Below are positions 48,563 to 59,654 of a DNA stretch of 64,000 nt, piece after piece. Position 1 is the first letter of the stretch. Each line of letters starts with the position of its first letter. A program made the position numbers and the translations under genes. Below the pieces are notes generated by a model, which made no database searches, was not told where the DNA came from, and saw only the letters and a list, made by a program, of their open reading frames with translations. This DNA is from Chloroflexota bacterium (GTDB lineage: Bacteria > Chloroflexota > Dehalococcoidia > Lucifugimonadales > Australimonadaceae). The stretch is from contig JAQCEV010000001.1 in NCBI GenBank assembly GCA_027618515.1, positions 1 to 64,000 on the forward strand. The letters are read 5' to 3'.

Positions 48563-49834
48563 ATGATCGGCGAAGTGGGGACAGCGAGCGTTGTCGTCCT
48601 GGTAACGTTCTTGTTGCTTTCCGCGTTCTTCTCAGGTGCTGAAGCCGCGCTCCTTTCCGTCCAACGCATCCGTATCCAGCAGCTGGCCCGCAGCGGGGTG
48701 CCAGGTGCGGCGCGTGTCGCCAAGCTGGTAGACCGCCCCGATCGCCTCCTGCCTCCCATCCTCTTAGGCAACAATCTCGCTAATACTGCGGCCGCGGCGT
48801 TGGCCACGTCGATCGCCATCTCGATGTTGGACGACGAGGGCGAGGCCATCTTGATCGCGACAGCGGTGGTGACGGTAGTGTTGCTGATCTTCGGCGAGAC
48901 CATCCCCAAGACGGCAGCGGCTCGTCATGCCGAGCGCGCATCGATCATCGTGGCTATCCCGATCGTAGGCATCAGTTGGCTACTCCGGCCCGTTTCGTTC
49001 GTCCTTCAAGCCATCTCCAACAGTGTGATCAGGCTCTTGGGGTCAGACCCGCACCTGCACACGACCGTCACCGAGGAAGAGATCAAGGCGATGGTGTCGT
49101 ACGGGCATGAGAAAGGGGCAGTGGAGTACGGCGAGGCCGAGATGATCATGCGGGTGCTGGAGTTCGGCGACGGGCAGGCCCGTGAGGGGATGACGCCGCG
49201 CCCCGAGATCGTTTGGGTTGAACAGGGGATTTCGATCCAGCAGTTCCTGGCGCTTTACAGCGAGAACTATCACACGCGATTCCCCGTATACCAAGGCACC
49301 GTGGACAACGTAGTCGGCTTGGTTGCCGTGAAGGACGTGATGCGGTTGCTCGCTGATGGCGCAGACCAAGCTTCACCCGCCACATCACGGGTGCGGCCAG
49401 CAGTGTTCGTCCCAGAGACCAAACGGATCCAGGATCTATTCGACGAGATGCGGGCCAGCGGTGAGCAGATCGCCATGATCGCGGACGAGTACGGCGGTGT
49501 AGCAGGCCTCGTAACACTCAAGCGCTTAGTGGAAGACATCGTAGGGCGTGTCGGTGGCGAGGACGAGTTTGCTCCTATCGGGGTTGTTGTGGTCGACGAA
49601 TGGACGTTCGACCTGGACGCGAGCCTGTCCATCCCTGAGGTCAATGAGCGATTACAGTTTGCGATTCCAATGGGCGATTACGAAACACTGGCTGGGTTCT
49701 TGCTTGGGCAACTGGGCAAGGTTCCCGAGGTCGGGGATGAACTCGCCTGCGCGAACCTACGGTTCACGATCACGGCGATGCACGGCGTTCGAATCTCACG
49801 CGTACGCGTCGTGTCAGCAGCGGTGGCGGGGTAA
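48563..49834 (+). CDS. CNNM/CorC (HlyC/TlyC) transporter-like protein with CBS domains
   Basis: LLLSAFFSGAEAALLSVQRIRIQQL; MTPRPEIVWV; IADEYGGVAGLVTLKRLVEDIVG. Confidence 0.92.
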   Translation: MIGEVGTASVVVLVTFLLLSAFFSGAEAALLSVQRIRIQQLARSGVPGAARVAKLVDRPDRLLPPILLGNNLANTAAAALATSIAISMLDDEGEAILIATAVVTVVLLIFGETIPKTAAARHAERASIIVAIPIVGISWLLRPVSFVLQAISNSVIRLLGSDPHLHTTVTEEEIKAMVSYGHEKGAVEYGEAEMIMRVLEFGDGQAREGMTPRPEIVWVEQGISIQQFLALYSENYHTRFPVYQGTVDNVVGLVAVKDVMRLLADGADQASPATSRVRPAVFVPETKRIQDLFDEMRASGEQIAMIADEYGGVAGLVTLKRLVEDIVGRVGGEDEFAPIGVVVVDEWTFDLDASLSIPEVNERLQFAIPMGDYETLAGFLLGQLGKVPEVGDELACANLRFTITAMHGVRISRVRVVSAAVAG

Positions 49835-49854
49835 CGCCATGGAGTACCACATAC

Positions 49855-51270
49855 ATGGAGTCTTCGCCATCGTGGCAGAAGCCAGCGACGCTCCGACTAG
49901 GCCAGCTCGTCCTGACGGTAGTTCGGCGCAACGACAGCAAGCTGGCCGACGGGCCGATGGTGCTCGCCGTGTCTGGCGGCACTGACTCGCTGGCCATGCT
50001 GCTGGCGACCGCGACTATTCGCGAGTCGCTGGGGCGCGAGATAGTGGTGGCACATTTCTCCCACGGTCTGCGCAAGAGCGCCGAGAAGCGCGAGGCGGCG
50101 TTGGTACGCCGGATCGCGCGCGAGCTTGAACTCCCGCTAGAACACGAGCAGGCGTCGACGGGCCGATCCGAGGCATCTGCACGAAACGCACGATATGCGT
50201 TCTTCGGACGTGTGGCGTCGTCACGCGGCGCGGCGTTGGTAGCAACGGCACATACGCTGAATGACCAAGCAGAAACGTTGCTGCTGCGCCTTAGCCGGGG
50301 AACCGGCCTGCGTGGCGCTGGCGCGATGCGTGAACTCTCCCACCGCCGGGTCAATCAAGCCAACGGCGAACAGCTCGGGCTACTACGTCCGATCCTGGGC
50401 GCAACGCGAGCGGATACCGAAGAGGTTTGTGCGGAGTGGGAGTTGACCCCTGCATCCGACGGTACGAATCGTTCGGTGCGATACGCACGGAATCGAGTAC
50501 GACGACGCGTGCTGCCGGAGCTTGCCGAGATCAACCCCAACGCGGCTGGCGCGCTGGCGGCGTTCGCTGCGACCGCTCAGGAAGACGACGATCTGCTGGC
50601 GCAGTTGGCCGCTGAAGCAGTCGCCGGAGAAGAGCTGCGGGAGCCCACCCGCACCACCTGGCCGGTGCACGTCCTGCGGGTGTTGCCCCCTTCCCTAGTG
50701 GCCAGGGTGCTGCAGTCGGCGTGGGCAGTGCTGCGCGGTGACGGGGCCGCGCTTTCGCGTGCGCAGATCGAGTCGATCAGCCGATTGCTGACGCGCGGGA
50801 GCGGCGCAGTAGATCTAGGTATCGGGGCCACATTCGCGGTGGAGCACGACACGGCGTCGGTGTCGACGACAGCCATCGCGTCCGTTGCGTTCGCGGCGAC
50901 TCCGCTGGCCCTGCCTGGGGAAACGATCGTCGAGGGGTGGGCCATCACGACCAGCGCGGGGCTTGCAGACGGTACGATCAGCAACGACGCGTGGCGAGCG
51001 ACGCTGGATCTCGACGCGCTAGGCGACGGCCCGTGCGTGCGCTGTCGCATCAGAGGCGATCGCTTTCAGCCGCTGGGGATGAACCAAGAGGTGCGATTGC
51101 AGGACGTGCTGGTCAACGCGAAGGTTCCGCGCTCCCAACGAGACAACGTGCCGTTGGTGGTCGCTGGTGAGCGGATCGCTTGGGTCGCTGGTGTGCGGAT
51201 CGCCGACTGGGCGAAAGTGACGCTGGGCACAACACGATCAGTGGTGATCGAGGTACGACCGGCTAGTTGA
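49855..51270 (+). CDS. tilS: tRNA(Ile)-lysidine synthase
   Basis: LAVSGGTDSLAMLL; HFSHGLRKSAEKREA; HTLNDQAETLLLRLSRGTGLRG. Confidence 0.93.
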   Translation: MESSPSWQKPATLRLGQLVLTVVRRNDSKLADGPMVLAVSGGTDSLAMLLATATIRESLGREIVVAHFSHGLRKSAEKREAALVRRIARELELPLEHEQASTGRSEASARNARYAFFGRVASSRGAALVATAHTLNDQAETLLLRLSRGTGLRGAGAMRELSHRRVNQANGEQLGLLRPILGATRADTEEVCAEWELTPASDGTNRSVRYARNRVRRRVLPELAEINPNAAGALAAFAATAQEDDDLLAQLAAEAVAGEELREPTRTTWPVHVLRVLPPSLVARVLQSAWAVLRGDGAALSRAQIESISRLLTRGSGAVDLGIGATFAVEHDTASVSTTAIASVAFAATPLALPGETIVEGWAITTSAGLADGTISNDAWRATLDLDALGDGPCVRCRIRGDRFQPLGMNQEVRLQDVLVNAKVPRSQRDNVPLVVAGERIAWVAGVRIADWAKVTLGTTRSVVIEVRPAS

Positions 51271-52642
51271 TCGACTCGGGGCCTTTGGCCGTTTCGGGGG
51301 CCTCGATGGCTAGACCGGAATCGTAGGAGGCGAAGGCTTGCTCGAAGAGGAGCTGGCGGCCATCGTTGCTCTCGGTGATCTTGACTTCTGCTTTGGTAAG
51401 CAGGTCGGTCTCGCAGTCGATCCAGATCGTTGCGGCGCCAAGGACACCCTGCGGTGGCGATGGGTTGCCAAGCACCGAGGCTAGCGACTCGCGACCGAGG
51501 GGCTCGTAGCGCACCTGGAGGTACTGCTTGCCGCCACTGACATTGTATTCGTGTGCCGTGGGGTAGCCCTGCCGCAGTACATTGATGTACTTGGCCACGG
51601 TGAGGTGAGCGTTGAGCTGGCGCTCGGAGTCGAATCGCGAAGGATCGTCCGGCTTCTGCCAGGTGCCTGCGAGACGATAGAACTCTCTGCCGATGGAGAC
51701 CCAGCGCTCGCGAACCTCACCAGTGGATGACCACCCGGTCTGCGAGACGCGGAACCGGTCAGGGGCGACGAACTCCAAGTCCCAGACGTAGTCACCCGCG
51801 GTGAGCTCAAAGTGCGCGGGATCACGGATGATCTGTCGAGTGACATAAGAGGAGGCGCTTTCAGTTGCGGCGACAGAGCGCGCCACGCGTCCAGCAACGT
51901 CGGAGACGCCTGTCGGCTCTGCCGCAGGCTCGAAGCGTGACGTAAGCACGGAGGCGAGGCTGGCAGCCGCTCCGCTCGCGCTGACGCTAAGGCCGTCTGA
52001 TACTGCTGTGGGAAGCGCCTGGCTATCGAGATAGGCGGGCACTTGATCGTTGAAGCTTTGTTGCGGTTGCTCTGCGGGCGCGACGGCCGAGGCAGGCGGA
52101 GCAATCACGGACATCAACTCGTACACGCGATGAGCGACGAGGTAGGCGTCCCGTCGCGATTCTGAGGAAAGCAGGGGCTGGCGCAGCGTATAGCCGCTAG
52201 CGTGGAGCAGCAGCGCGCCGTCGTCATCAGGGAACACGTACCCCGAAATCATGAAGACGGCGATGAGGGTGGGCACTCCGCCTGCGACCAGCGAGAACAT
52301 CGTCGTTTCAAAGATCGCCCAAGTGATCCCGGCAAGGGCTGCTCCGATCACGAGGGCGATCATCCCGTTCATAAGCCGACCGGTGTCGCGCTCGACATCC
52401 GACACTTCGACTGCGGTGAGCCGATCCAAGGGGACGACCGCCGTGGTGCGTACGCCACCCTGGCGACCGAGTCGGATGACGCGCCGGGTGGTGATGGTCA
52501 GCGTGTCCTTGCCCGCAGTCGACGCGTTGATGGCGCCTTCGTGGCTATCGAGCGCTAGCTCGAAGCGTTCCCCCGCCAGCCAGGGGATCTGTCGTTCGGG
52601 ACTCTCTTTTTCAAAACGGCTCACAGGCAGATCCTTATGCAC
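51263..52642 (-). CDS. Hypothetical protein: PH-like N-terminal region, two TM segments, LppX/LolA-like C-terminal region
   Basis: TLTITTRRVIRLGRQGG...PLDRLTAVEV; ITWAIFETTMFSLVAGGVPTLIAVFMISGYVF; AGDYVWDLEFVAPDRFRVSQTGW. Confidence 0.65.
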   Translation of the reverse strand: MHKDLPVSRFEKESPERQIPWLAGERFELALDSHEGAINASTAGKDTLTITTRRVIRLGRQGGVRTTAVVPLDRLTAVEVSDVERDTGRLMNGMIALVIGAALAGITWAIFETTMFSLVAGGVPTLIAVFMISGYVFPDDDGALLLHASGYTLRQPLLSSESRRDAYLVAHRVYELMSVIAPPASAVAPAEQPQQSFNDQVPAYLDSQALPTAVSDGLSVSASGAAASLASVLTSRFEPAAEPTGVSDVAGRVARSVAATESASSYVTRQIIRDPAHFELTAGDYVWDLEFVAPDRFRVSQTGWSSTGEVRERWVSIGREFYRLAGTWQKPDDPSRFDSERQLNAHLTVAKYINVLRQGYPTAHEYNVSGGKQYLQVRYEPLGRESLASVLGNPSPPQGVLGAATIWIDCETDLLTKAEVKITESNDGRQLLFEQAFASYDSGLAIEAPETAKGPESIN

Positions 52643-52718
52643 ACAGTGTGCTCGGCGTAGGCAGACCTACGCTTGTCGCGCCTCCAGGCAGGATAGCGCC
52701 ACACCGGACGAGGGGTCA

Positions 52719-53435
52719 CTACCTGCGGAAGTTGATCCGCCTGAAGATCTCGGCGAACTCGAACTTGAAGCCATGATCGGCAGCCTCGGCGGCGGCGTCC
52801 GTCGCGCGCCTCTTGGCGAATTGCTCGATCCGCGTCATGTCCGTGGATAGCTGGCTTTCGTGGGCGGCCAGCGCGTGCATCTTGAGATCTACCGTGTCGG
52901 AAATGTCGACCACGACGTCGGGGGCTTCGGAGCCCCACAGGAGCACCGTGCCAACCTTGTGGGTTTCCAGGCCCGCAGCAAGGTGCTCGGGGAAGTGGAG
53001 GACATCGCGAGCGAACGGGAATGACGCGTCGAGGGCTGTTTGGCCGGAGATGCGATGGTCACGGTGGCTATGGGACATCCGTCGTGGGTCCATGGCCAAC
53101 AGCACGTCAGGGCGGAACCGCCGGATCTGCTCAACGATCTGGCCACGGAATGCGCTGGTGTCTTCCAACTCGCCGTCTCCGTAGCCAAGCATTATCAGTT
53201 CGTCGACGCCAAGCACTTCCGTCGCCTTCTTCTGTTCGGCAGCGCGGATCGTCGCGAGGCGCTCGCTGGTCATGTCGGGGTCTGACGAGCCTTTGTCGCC
53301 GTTGGTGCATACGACGTAGAGCACCTTGCAGCCTTCACGAGCCCACTTGGCGACGGTCCCACCAGCTCCTGACTCGCCGTCATCGGGGTGGGGGATCACC
53401 AGCATCGCTCGTTCGGGGGTTTCGATCGTCTCCAT
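52719..53435 (-). CDS. PIG-L/LmbE deacetylase (MshB-like)
   Basis: MLVIPHPDDGESGAGGTVAKWA; HSHRDHRISGQTALDASFPFARD. Confidence 0.9.
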   Translation of the reverse strand: METIETPERAMLVIPHPDDGESGAGGTVAKWAREGCKVLYVVCTNGDKGSSDPDMTSERLATIRAAEQKKATEVLGVDELIMLGYGDGELEDTSAFRGQIVEQIRRFRPDVLLAMDPRRMSHSHRDHRISGQTALDASFPFARDVLHFPEHLAAGLETHKVGTVLLWGSEAPDVVVDISDTVDLKMHALAAHESQLSTDMTRIEQFAKRRATDAAAEAADHGFKFEFAEIFRRINFRR

Positions 53436-53556
53436 TGAACCTCTAAGCCTTTGGCAGGGAAGACCCGCCGTCTACAAGAATCGATTGGTAAGATGATACC
53501 GGCTCGGCAACGCCGCGTCTCAAACCCGTCCTATCTCAGCGTTCGGAGCGCCCATC

Positions 53557-54426
53557 TTGACCTCCTCTGGTATCACTATCCGTTCATTCACCTGGTCAGA
53601 CGTTGCACTGCTTGCGACGCTTCAGCATGCCGATGAGTCGGATGTTGATCGTTGGCTCAGGCAGTCCAATCTGACGCCAGAGCAAGAGTGCGTTTTCGCC
53701 GAGGTCGGCGGCAAAGCTACCGGGTTCGGGTACCTGATCGTTGAGCAAGGCCTGTCTCGCGGGGTGCTGATAGCGGAAGCGGAAGATCCGGCCGTACTCA
53801 GTGCGCTGGTCTCCGATGCCACGACGAAAGCGCAAACGCTCGGGCTCAGCGTCCTCCAGTTAGACGTGCCTGAGGACGATCAGCAGCGCCGTGACATCTG
53901 TGAGGCTGCGGGCATGTCGGTGATCCGGACTCACCTTCATCTGTTGAGGCCGGGCGATCAGCCAACGGGCATCACGTTGCCGGCTGCCACCACGACTCGG
54001 TTGGCGGCCCGCGTGGATGTCGCCACGGTCACGAATATCCAGAACGCCGCGTTCACCGGAAGCTGGGGATACTCTCCGAACAACGAAGAGGAGATCGCCT
54101 ACCGTATCTTCGAACTGCCGTCGATTGCGCCCGACCCAGTGGTCATCGTGACGATGGATGGCCAAGACCTGGGCTATTGTTGGGCACATCAGGAGCGCGT
54201 GGACTCGCCGGGCATGGTTGATATGGTGGGTGTGCTGCCTCACCAGCAAGGCAAAGGGCTCGGGAAGTTGGTGACAGCGGTGGGAATCGACCACCTGATC
54301 AGCATCGGGGCCACGCCAGTGGAGATCACCGTAGACAGCGAGAATGGGCCAGCGATCCACGTCTATGAGAGCGTAGGATTCCGGCTCCATCACCGTTCCG
54401 TGTGGTACGAGCGGGCGCTTAGCTAG
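53557..54426 (+). CDS. Double-GNAT acetyltransferase (MshD-like)
   Basis: Two GNAT-like halves; second half DMVGVLPHQQGKGLGKLVTAVGIDHLI...NGPAIHVYESVGF. Confidence 0.8.
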   Translation: MTSSGITIRSFTWSDVALLATLQHADESDVDRWLRQSNLTPEQECVFAEVGGKATGFGYLIVEQGLSRGVLIAEAEDPAVLSALVSDATTKAQTLGLSVLQLDVPEDDQQRRDICEAAGMSVIRTHLHLLRPGDQPTGITLPAATTTRLAARVDVATVTNIQNAAFTGSWGYSPNNEEEIAYRIFELPSIAPDPVVIVTMDGQDLGYCWAHQERVDSPGMVDMVGVLPHQQGKGLGKLVTAVGIDHLISIGATPVEITVDSENGPAIHVYESVGFRLHHRSVWYERALS

Positions 54427-55682
54427 CCGATGACCTGCGCGCGTTCGGCAAAGCCTTGCGCTGCACGCCGATAGCCCTCAAGGGCTTGATCCGCAGCACG
54501 AGCCCACGTGAACGTCCGAGCATGGGCCACAGCGCCCTCGCCCATGGCCCCCAAGAGTCGTGGATCACCTAGTAGATCGTCCAGGGAGTATGCGAAGTCC
54601 ACCGGATCGTGGGCGGCCACGAGCCGTCCCGTTTCTCCGTCGAGGACCTGCGTGGACAGTGCGCCAACGTTGGAGGCTACGACGGGCCGACCGGAGGCCA
54701 TCGACTCAAGGGCAACGAGGCCAAAGCTCTCGTGGAACGAGGGAACGGCCGTGACATCGGCAGCAGCGTAGAAATCAACGAGTTGTTCCTGCGGAACTGC
54801 TGTGTACCACGAGACACGGTCGGCGACACCGAGCTCAACCGCCAAGAGGCGAAGCCAGTCGAAGCTGTGCTCGCCTTCAGATCCACCAACGAGAACCAAG
54901 CGAGTGTTCGCCTTGCCACGCATGTGCGCCAACGCGCTGATGAGCACGTCGGGCCCCTTGAATGGCTCGGGGCGCCCCACGAATAGGACTATGTTCTCAG
55001 TAGGGTTGAAGCCCAAGCGCTCACGGGCTTGCAGCTTGTCCGTTGGCCTGAACAGCGACAGATCTACTCCGCCAGGTGCCACATGGATGCGGTCGTCCTC
55101 GATCCCAAAGAGTTCGTTGAGTTCGCGCCGCTCGTCGTGGGTGAAGGCGAACACGAGGTCGGCGCCATGCGCCATCTGCTCTTCAGCGACCTTGCGTTGT
55201 TCGGGTTCGGTTTCGGAGCTCTCGCGCTCTTTGATGGCAGCGAGGGTATGGAAGCTGACCACGCCCGGCAGGCCCCATTCCGCAGCGACGGATTGAGCGA
55301 CGCTACCGGACAGCCAGTAGTGGCTATGGACGAGGTCGTACTCCAAGCCCTCGCTCGCGACGAACTCCAGCATCCGCTCGCGAAACTCAGGAAGGTGCGG
55401 GACGACCTCTGACTTGACCAACTCCGGGTCCCCTGCCGAGAGATGGATGACGCGGGCGTTCGGGCCGATCTCAAAGACCTCCGGCCCGCCAGCCTTGTGG
55501 CTCCGCGTGTAGACATCCACAGAGACGCCTGCCGCAGCTATCGCCGGGGCGATGTCACGTAGGTATACGTTCATGCCACCCGCGAAACGCATACCGGGGG
55601 TGACCATGGGGCACCCATGCACGGACACCATGGCGATCCGCTTTATAGGGGGGGTGTTCATTGACGTAGGCATCGAAAGCAC
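54423..55682 (-). CDS. Family 4 glycosyltransferase (MshA-like)
   Basis: RIAMVSVHGCPM...AGGMNVYLRDIAPAIAAAGVSVDVYTR...DLVHSHYWLSGSVA; VPSFHESFGLVALESMASGRPVVAS. Confidence 0.9.
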   Translation of the reverse strand: MLSMPTSMNTPPIKRIAMVSVHGCPMVTPGMRFAGGMNVYLRDIAPAIAAAGVSVDVYTRSHKAGGPEVFEIGPNARVIHLSAGDPELVKSEVVPHLPEFRERMLEFVASEGLEYDLVHSHYWLSGSVAQSVAAEWGLPGVVSFHTLAAIKERESSETEPEQRKVAEEQMAHGADLVFAFTHDERRELNELFGIEDDRIHVAPGGVDLSLFRPTDKLQARERLGFNPTENIVLFVGRPEPFKGPDVLISALAHMRGKANTRLVLVGGSEGEHSFDWLRLLAVELGVADRVSWYTAVPQEQLVDFYAAADVTAVPSFHESFGLVALESMASGRPVVASNVGALSTQVLDGETGRLVAAHDPVDFAYSLDDLLGDPRLLGAMGEGAVAHARTFTWARAADQALEGYRRAAQGFAERAQVIG

Positions 55683-55686
55683 AAGC

Positions 55687-56652
55687 TTAGCGCTTCACGA
55701 TGATGCGGTGCAGACCTATGTCCTGTCCGCCAAGGTGGTACTTGTAAGGCTCAGGCCCACGCAGGAAATCGAAGTACGTGAGGCCTCGCTCGATCGCGTC
55801 CTTGATGCAGAGCGCGTTGAGCATGAGGCCCACAGCGAGCGGGCCATGCTCAAGTCGGTAACCGCTGTTGTAGAGCAAGCGACGTCCGGCGTAGTCGAAC
55901 GAAATGGTCGTGGCAACACGCTCGCCGTTGAGTTCCAGGAAGAGCAGCCGTAGGAAGCCAGCGTCGAATGACCATTCGATTATCTCGCGGAAGAATTCCT
56001 CACGCTCGGGGAGCATGAAGTCACGCTTTTCTTCGCGGCTCTCAGCCATGAGTTCATGGAAGAGATCGAAATCAGCGACCAGCGTTTCCTTGGTGGTTTC
56101 CACTAGCCTAATCTCGCCAGCGGCCTCAAGGCGCCGCAGCTTGCGTCGCAACTCGTGGCGATCCTTCTTACGAAGTACAGCAAGGAATTCGTCCCACGTC
56201 GCAGGAAGGTCGACCCCTGGCACGACATCTTCATCCTCGATGGTGACCTCATATCCAAGCGCACGATAAGCGTCGGGAAGCTCACGCATCGCAGGCGAGA
56301 ACGCAGGCAGCGAGCGTAGATCCATGGTCTTCCACGGCTCATCGGCGACGCGCTCGATGAACGCCGCGTGGAAGCCGGGCTCAACGTCGATGAAGTCGTG
56401 GTAATCGAAGAGGTCGGTGTCGCCCACGAAGCTCAGCGTGTCGCCGTCGAGCACCATGGGCGCCAGCCCGAGCGGCGCGTCTTCAGGGCCGATGGTGAGC
56501 AGTCGCAGTCCGTCGTTGCCGCTACCGAACCTGCGCCACCAGATCCCTTGCCATTTTGGCGTGAGGAAGATGGAGGACCAAGATCGGCGCTCCAGCAGTT
56601 CATGCCAAAGGGGGCTGGCAGCGGCGATGGCGTCGTCATGTGTGCCGCTCAA
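55687..56652 (-). CDS. GNAT-type acyltransferase (FemAB/BcsL-like, Acetyltransf_6)
   Basis: [17 protein letters not shown]...; [57 protein letters not shown]. Confidence 0.82.
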   Translation of the reverse strand: MSGTHDDAIAAASPLWHELLERRSWSSIFLTPKWQGIWWRRFGSGNDGLRLLTIGPEDAPLGLAPMVLDGDTLSFVGDTDLFDYHDFIDVEPGFHAAFIERVADEPWKTMDLRSLPAFSPAMRELPDAYRALGYEVTIEDEDVVPGVDLPATWDEFLAVLRKKDRHELRRKLRRLEAAGEIRLVETTKETLVADFDLFHELMAESREEKRDFMLPEREEFFREIIEWSFDAGFLRLLFLELNGERVATTISFDYAGRRLLYNSGYRLEHGPLAVGLMLNALCIKDAIERGLTYFDFLRGPEPYKYHLGGQDIGLHRIIVKR

Positions 56653-57218
56653 CGTATTCCTTCTTGGAGCAGGCTTAGGAACTCGCCGCGCGTTGCGACG
56701 GAGTTACGGAAGTCGCCACGGGTCGCAGACGTGACCACGGAGGCACCAGGCTTCCGCACGCCGCGCATGGCCATGCAGAGGTGCTCTGCCCGGATCACGA
56801 CGGCGACGCCTTCAGGATCGAGGGCCTCTTGGATGGCCTCGGCCACCTGAGAGGTCAGCCTCTCCTGCACTTGGGGCCTTCGCGCGAGGATGTCGACCGC
56901 GCGCGCCAGTTTGCTTATGCCAACGACCTTGCCCTTGGGTAGGTAGCCGACGTGAGCCGTGCCAAAGAACGGCAGCAGGTGGTGTTCGCACATGGAGTAG
57001 AACGGCACGTCGCGGATGATGACCATCTCTTGGTGATCCTCATCAAACTGGGTGCCCAGTACCTCTACTGCCTCTTCGTGCGTTCCCCCGCTGATCTCTC
57101 CGTACATCTTGGCGACCCTGCTGGGGGTCTCCAACAACCCTTCACGGTCCGGGTTTTCGCCTATCGCCTCAAGCAGTTCATGGATGATCCGCTCTAGGCG
57201 TTGAGTGTCTATCGCCAC
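56649..57218 (-). CDS. folE: GTP cyclohydrolase I
   Basis: [34 protein letters not shown]; likely GTG start at 57218 or 57221. Confidence 0.95.
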   Translation of the reverse strand: MAIDTQRLERIIHELLEAIGENPDREGLLETPSRVAKMYGEISGGTHEEAVEVLGTQFDEDHQEMVIIRDVPFYSMCEHHLLPFFGTAHVGYLPKGKVVGISKLARAVDILARRPQVQERLTSQVAEAIQEALDPEGVAVVIRAEHLCMAMRGVRKPGASVVTSATRGDFRNSVATRGEFLSLLQEGIR

Positions 57219-57246
57219 CACGCCCTCCTCTGACTCTCGCTTATCG

Positions 57247-58311
57247 CTATCGTTTGGGTCGCGCACCGAGCATGTCGGCGACGGTTCGGGCGTCGGCTGG
57301 GGCTTCTTCCTGCGGGCGATCCGCAAGCCCCATGGCTACCGACGGGTCCTTGAGCCCGTGGCCTGTGATGATGCAAGCGATGGTGCTGGAACTGAGATCC
57401 ATGCCCGCCCTAGCGGACTTGATGGCGCCAGCGACAGATGCCGCAGACGCAGGCTCGCAGAAGACACCTTCCATGCGTGCCAGTAGCTTATACGCTTCTA
57501 GAATCTCTTCGTCCGACACCGTACCGATCAATCCACCCGATTCATCGCGTGCGGTGATGGCCGAAGACCAACTGGCGGGGTTCCCGATGCGGATGGCAGA
57601 CGCGATGGTCTGCGGATCCGCGATGGGGTGCCCGGCAACGATGGGAGCGGCGCCTTCCGCCTGGAAGCCCATCATCTGCGGCAAGCTGGACGCGCGTTCG
57701 TCGTCGTGCGCCTCTTTGAAGCCCTTCCAATAGGCGGTTATGTTGCCAGCGTTGCCGACGGGGATGAATAGATTGTCTGGTGCAGCGCCGAGGGTTTCGA
57801 TGATTTCGAATGCGGCGGTCTTCTGCCCCTCGATGCGATGCGGGTTCACGGAATTGACCAGCGATATGTCGTAGTTCTCCGCGACTTCTCGAGCGATGTC
57901 CAGGGCGGCGTCGAAGTTGCCCGCTATCTGGATAACGCGTGCGCCGTAAGCGACAGCCTGGCTGAGCTTGCCCGCCGCGATCTGGCCAGCCGGGACGAGC
58001 ACGACAGTCTCCAGGCCCGCTGCGGCGCCGTAAGCAGCGGCTGATGCACTGGTGTTGCCGGTGGAGGCGCAGAGGATCGTGGTGTGGCCAGCTTCCATCG
58101 CCTTCGCGACGGCGACGACCATCCCGCGGTCCTTGAATGAACCGGTGGGGTTGCATCCTTCAAGCTTGAAGAAGAGATGGCCGATGCCAAACTCTTTCCC
58201 GAGCCGACGGGATTCCACCAGGGGAGTGTCCCCTTCCCCCATGGTCAGCATCGGGGTATCCGCGGTTACCGGTAGGTACTCGCGGTATCGTTTCAGAACA
58301 CCTTCACCCAT
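57247..58311 (-). CDS. thrC: Threonine synthase
   Basis: [41 protein letters not shown]. Confidence 0.95.
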   Translation of the reverse strand: MGEGVLKRYREYLPVTADTPMLTMGEGDTPLVESRRLGKEFGIGHLFFKLEGCNPTGSFKDRGMVVAVAKAMEAGHTTILCASTGNTSASAAAYGAAAGLETVVLVPAGQIAAGKLSQAVAYGARVIQIAGNFDAALDIAREVAENYDISLVNSVNPHRIEGQKTAAFEIIETLGAAPDNLFIPVGNAGNITAYWKGFKEAHDDERASSLPQMMGFQAEGAAPIVAGHPIADPQTIASAIRIGNPASWSSAITARDESGGLIGTVSDEEILEAYKLLARMEGVFCEPASAASVAGAIKSARAGMDLSSSTIACIITGHGLKDPSVAMGLADRPQEEAPADARTVADMLGARPKR

Positions 58312-58340
58312 TGGACACCTTAGCAGCGATCTTTCGAGCG

Positions 58341-59642
58341 CTACGCAATGCGTTCTTCTACTCTGATGAGGTTACTCACTTCGTCAACCGAGTCCAGCGT
58401 GCTCAGCTGCTTCAGCGCTTGCTGGACATCCGCTTCTCGGGCGACGTGAGTAGTTATGACGATCTCAGCAGCTTTGCCTGACTCGTCGACTTCTTTCTGT
58501 ATAACCGATGCCAGGCTGACGTCCAAGTCTCCCAGCACCTGCGTTACCTGCGCCATGACGCCTGGGCGGTCTGATGCCCGGAGTCGTATGTAGTACTTAG
58601 TTTCCAGGTTGTCCACCGTCTCGATGGTCAAAGCCTCGTCGAACAGCGGCGGCTGAGCTGGTCGTACGCCGCCGACGATGGCACGGCCGATCGCGACAAC
58701 ATCGGCGAGGATCGCGCTGGCCGTCGGGCGGGCGCCAGCGCCCGGTCCCTGGAACATCGCCCAATCAACGAGGTCACCTTCAAGTTCAACGGCGTTGTAC
58801 ACGCCATCCACTTTGGCCAGTGGGTGACTGATGGGCAGGAAGGCAGGGTGAACCCTAGCCAAGACTCGTCCGTCAGTTTGGCGGGCGGTAGCGAGCAGTT
58901 TGATAACGTAGCCCAACTCCTCGGCGTACCAGAAGTCTTCGGGCGCCAAGCGGCTGATGCCTTCTCGGAAAACATCGGTGTCACGTACTACGGTTCGGAA
59001 CGCTAGCGACGCCAGTATGGCCAGCTTGAACGCCGCGTCGACGCCATCGACATCCGCTGCCGGATCGGGCTCTGCGTAGCCCAACTCTTGTGCCTCTCGG
59101 AGCACCGTCGCGTAGTCGAGACCATCCGTGGCCATCCTGGTGAGCATGTAATTGGTCGTGCCATTGATGATGGCGTTCACCGCTGAGATGTCATTCGCGG
59201 CGAGGTCGTCGAGCAGGGGGCCGATGATCGGTATGCCGCCACCAACGCTGGCCTCGAAGCGAAGCATCACGCCTTTGTCCGCTGCTGCTCGTAGCAACTC
59301 TGGCCCATGCTTGGCCATGACTTCTTTGTTGGCGGTCACCACATGCTTCCCCGCGGCGATGGCCGCTGAGATGTGGTCGTAGGCCGGATACTCTCCGCCC
59401 ATCACTTCGATGACCAGAGGGATATTCGGGTTCTTGAGGATGTCATCGGCGTCTGCGGTTAGCGAGAGTCCCTCGGCTACAGCCGATCGGCGCGATCGCA
59501 CATCACGAACCAGCGCTCGGTCGATTCGGACGGGGGCGCCGATACGTTGGGCCAGGGTGTGCGCTTGTTCGCGAACTGCCGTGGCTACTCCGGCGCCAAT
59601 GACACCGAGGCCCATCAACCCAATCGAGATGTGGTCGGCCAT
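58341..59642 (-). CDS. hom: Homoserine dehydrogenase with ACT domain
   Basis: GLMGLGVIGAGVA; AINGTTNYMLTRM; YAEPDPAADVDGVDAAFKLAILA. Confidence 0.95.
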   Translation of the reverse strand: MADHISIGLMGLGVIGAGVATAVREQAHTLAQRIGAPVRIDRALVRDVRSRRSAVAEGLSLTADADDILKNPNIPLVIEVMGGEYPAYDHISAAIAAGKHVVTANKEVMAKHGPELLRAAADKGVMLRFEASVGGGIPIIGPLLDDLAANDISAVNAIINGTTNYMLTRMATDGLDYATVLREAQELGYAEPDPAADVDGVDAAFKLAILASLAFRTVVRDTDVFREGISRLAPEDFWYAEELGYVIKLLATARQTDGRVLARVHPAFLPISHPLAKVDGVYNAVELEGDLVDWAMFQGPGAGARPTASAILADVVAIGRAIVGGVRPAQPPLFDEALTIETVDNLETKYYIRLRASDRPGVMAQVTQVLGDLDVSLASVIQKEVDESGKAAEIVITTHVAREADVQQALKQLSTLDSVDEVSNLIRVEERIA

Positions 59643-59654
59643 ATAAGCACGTAC

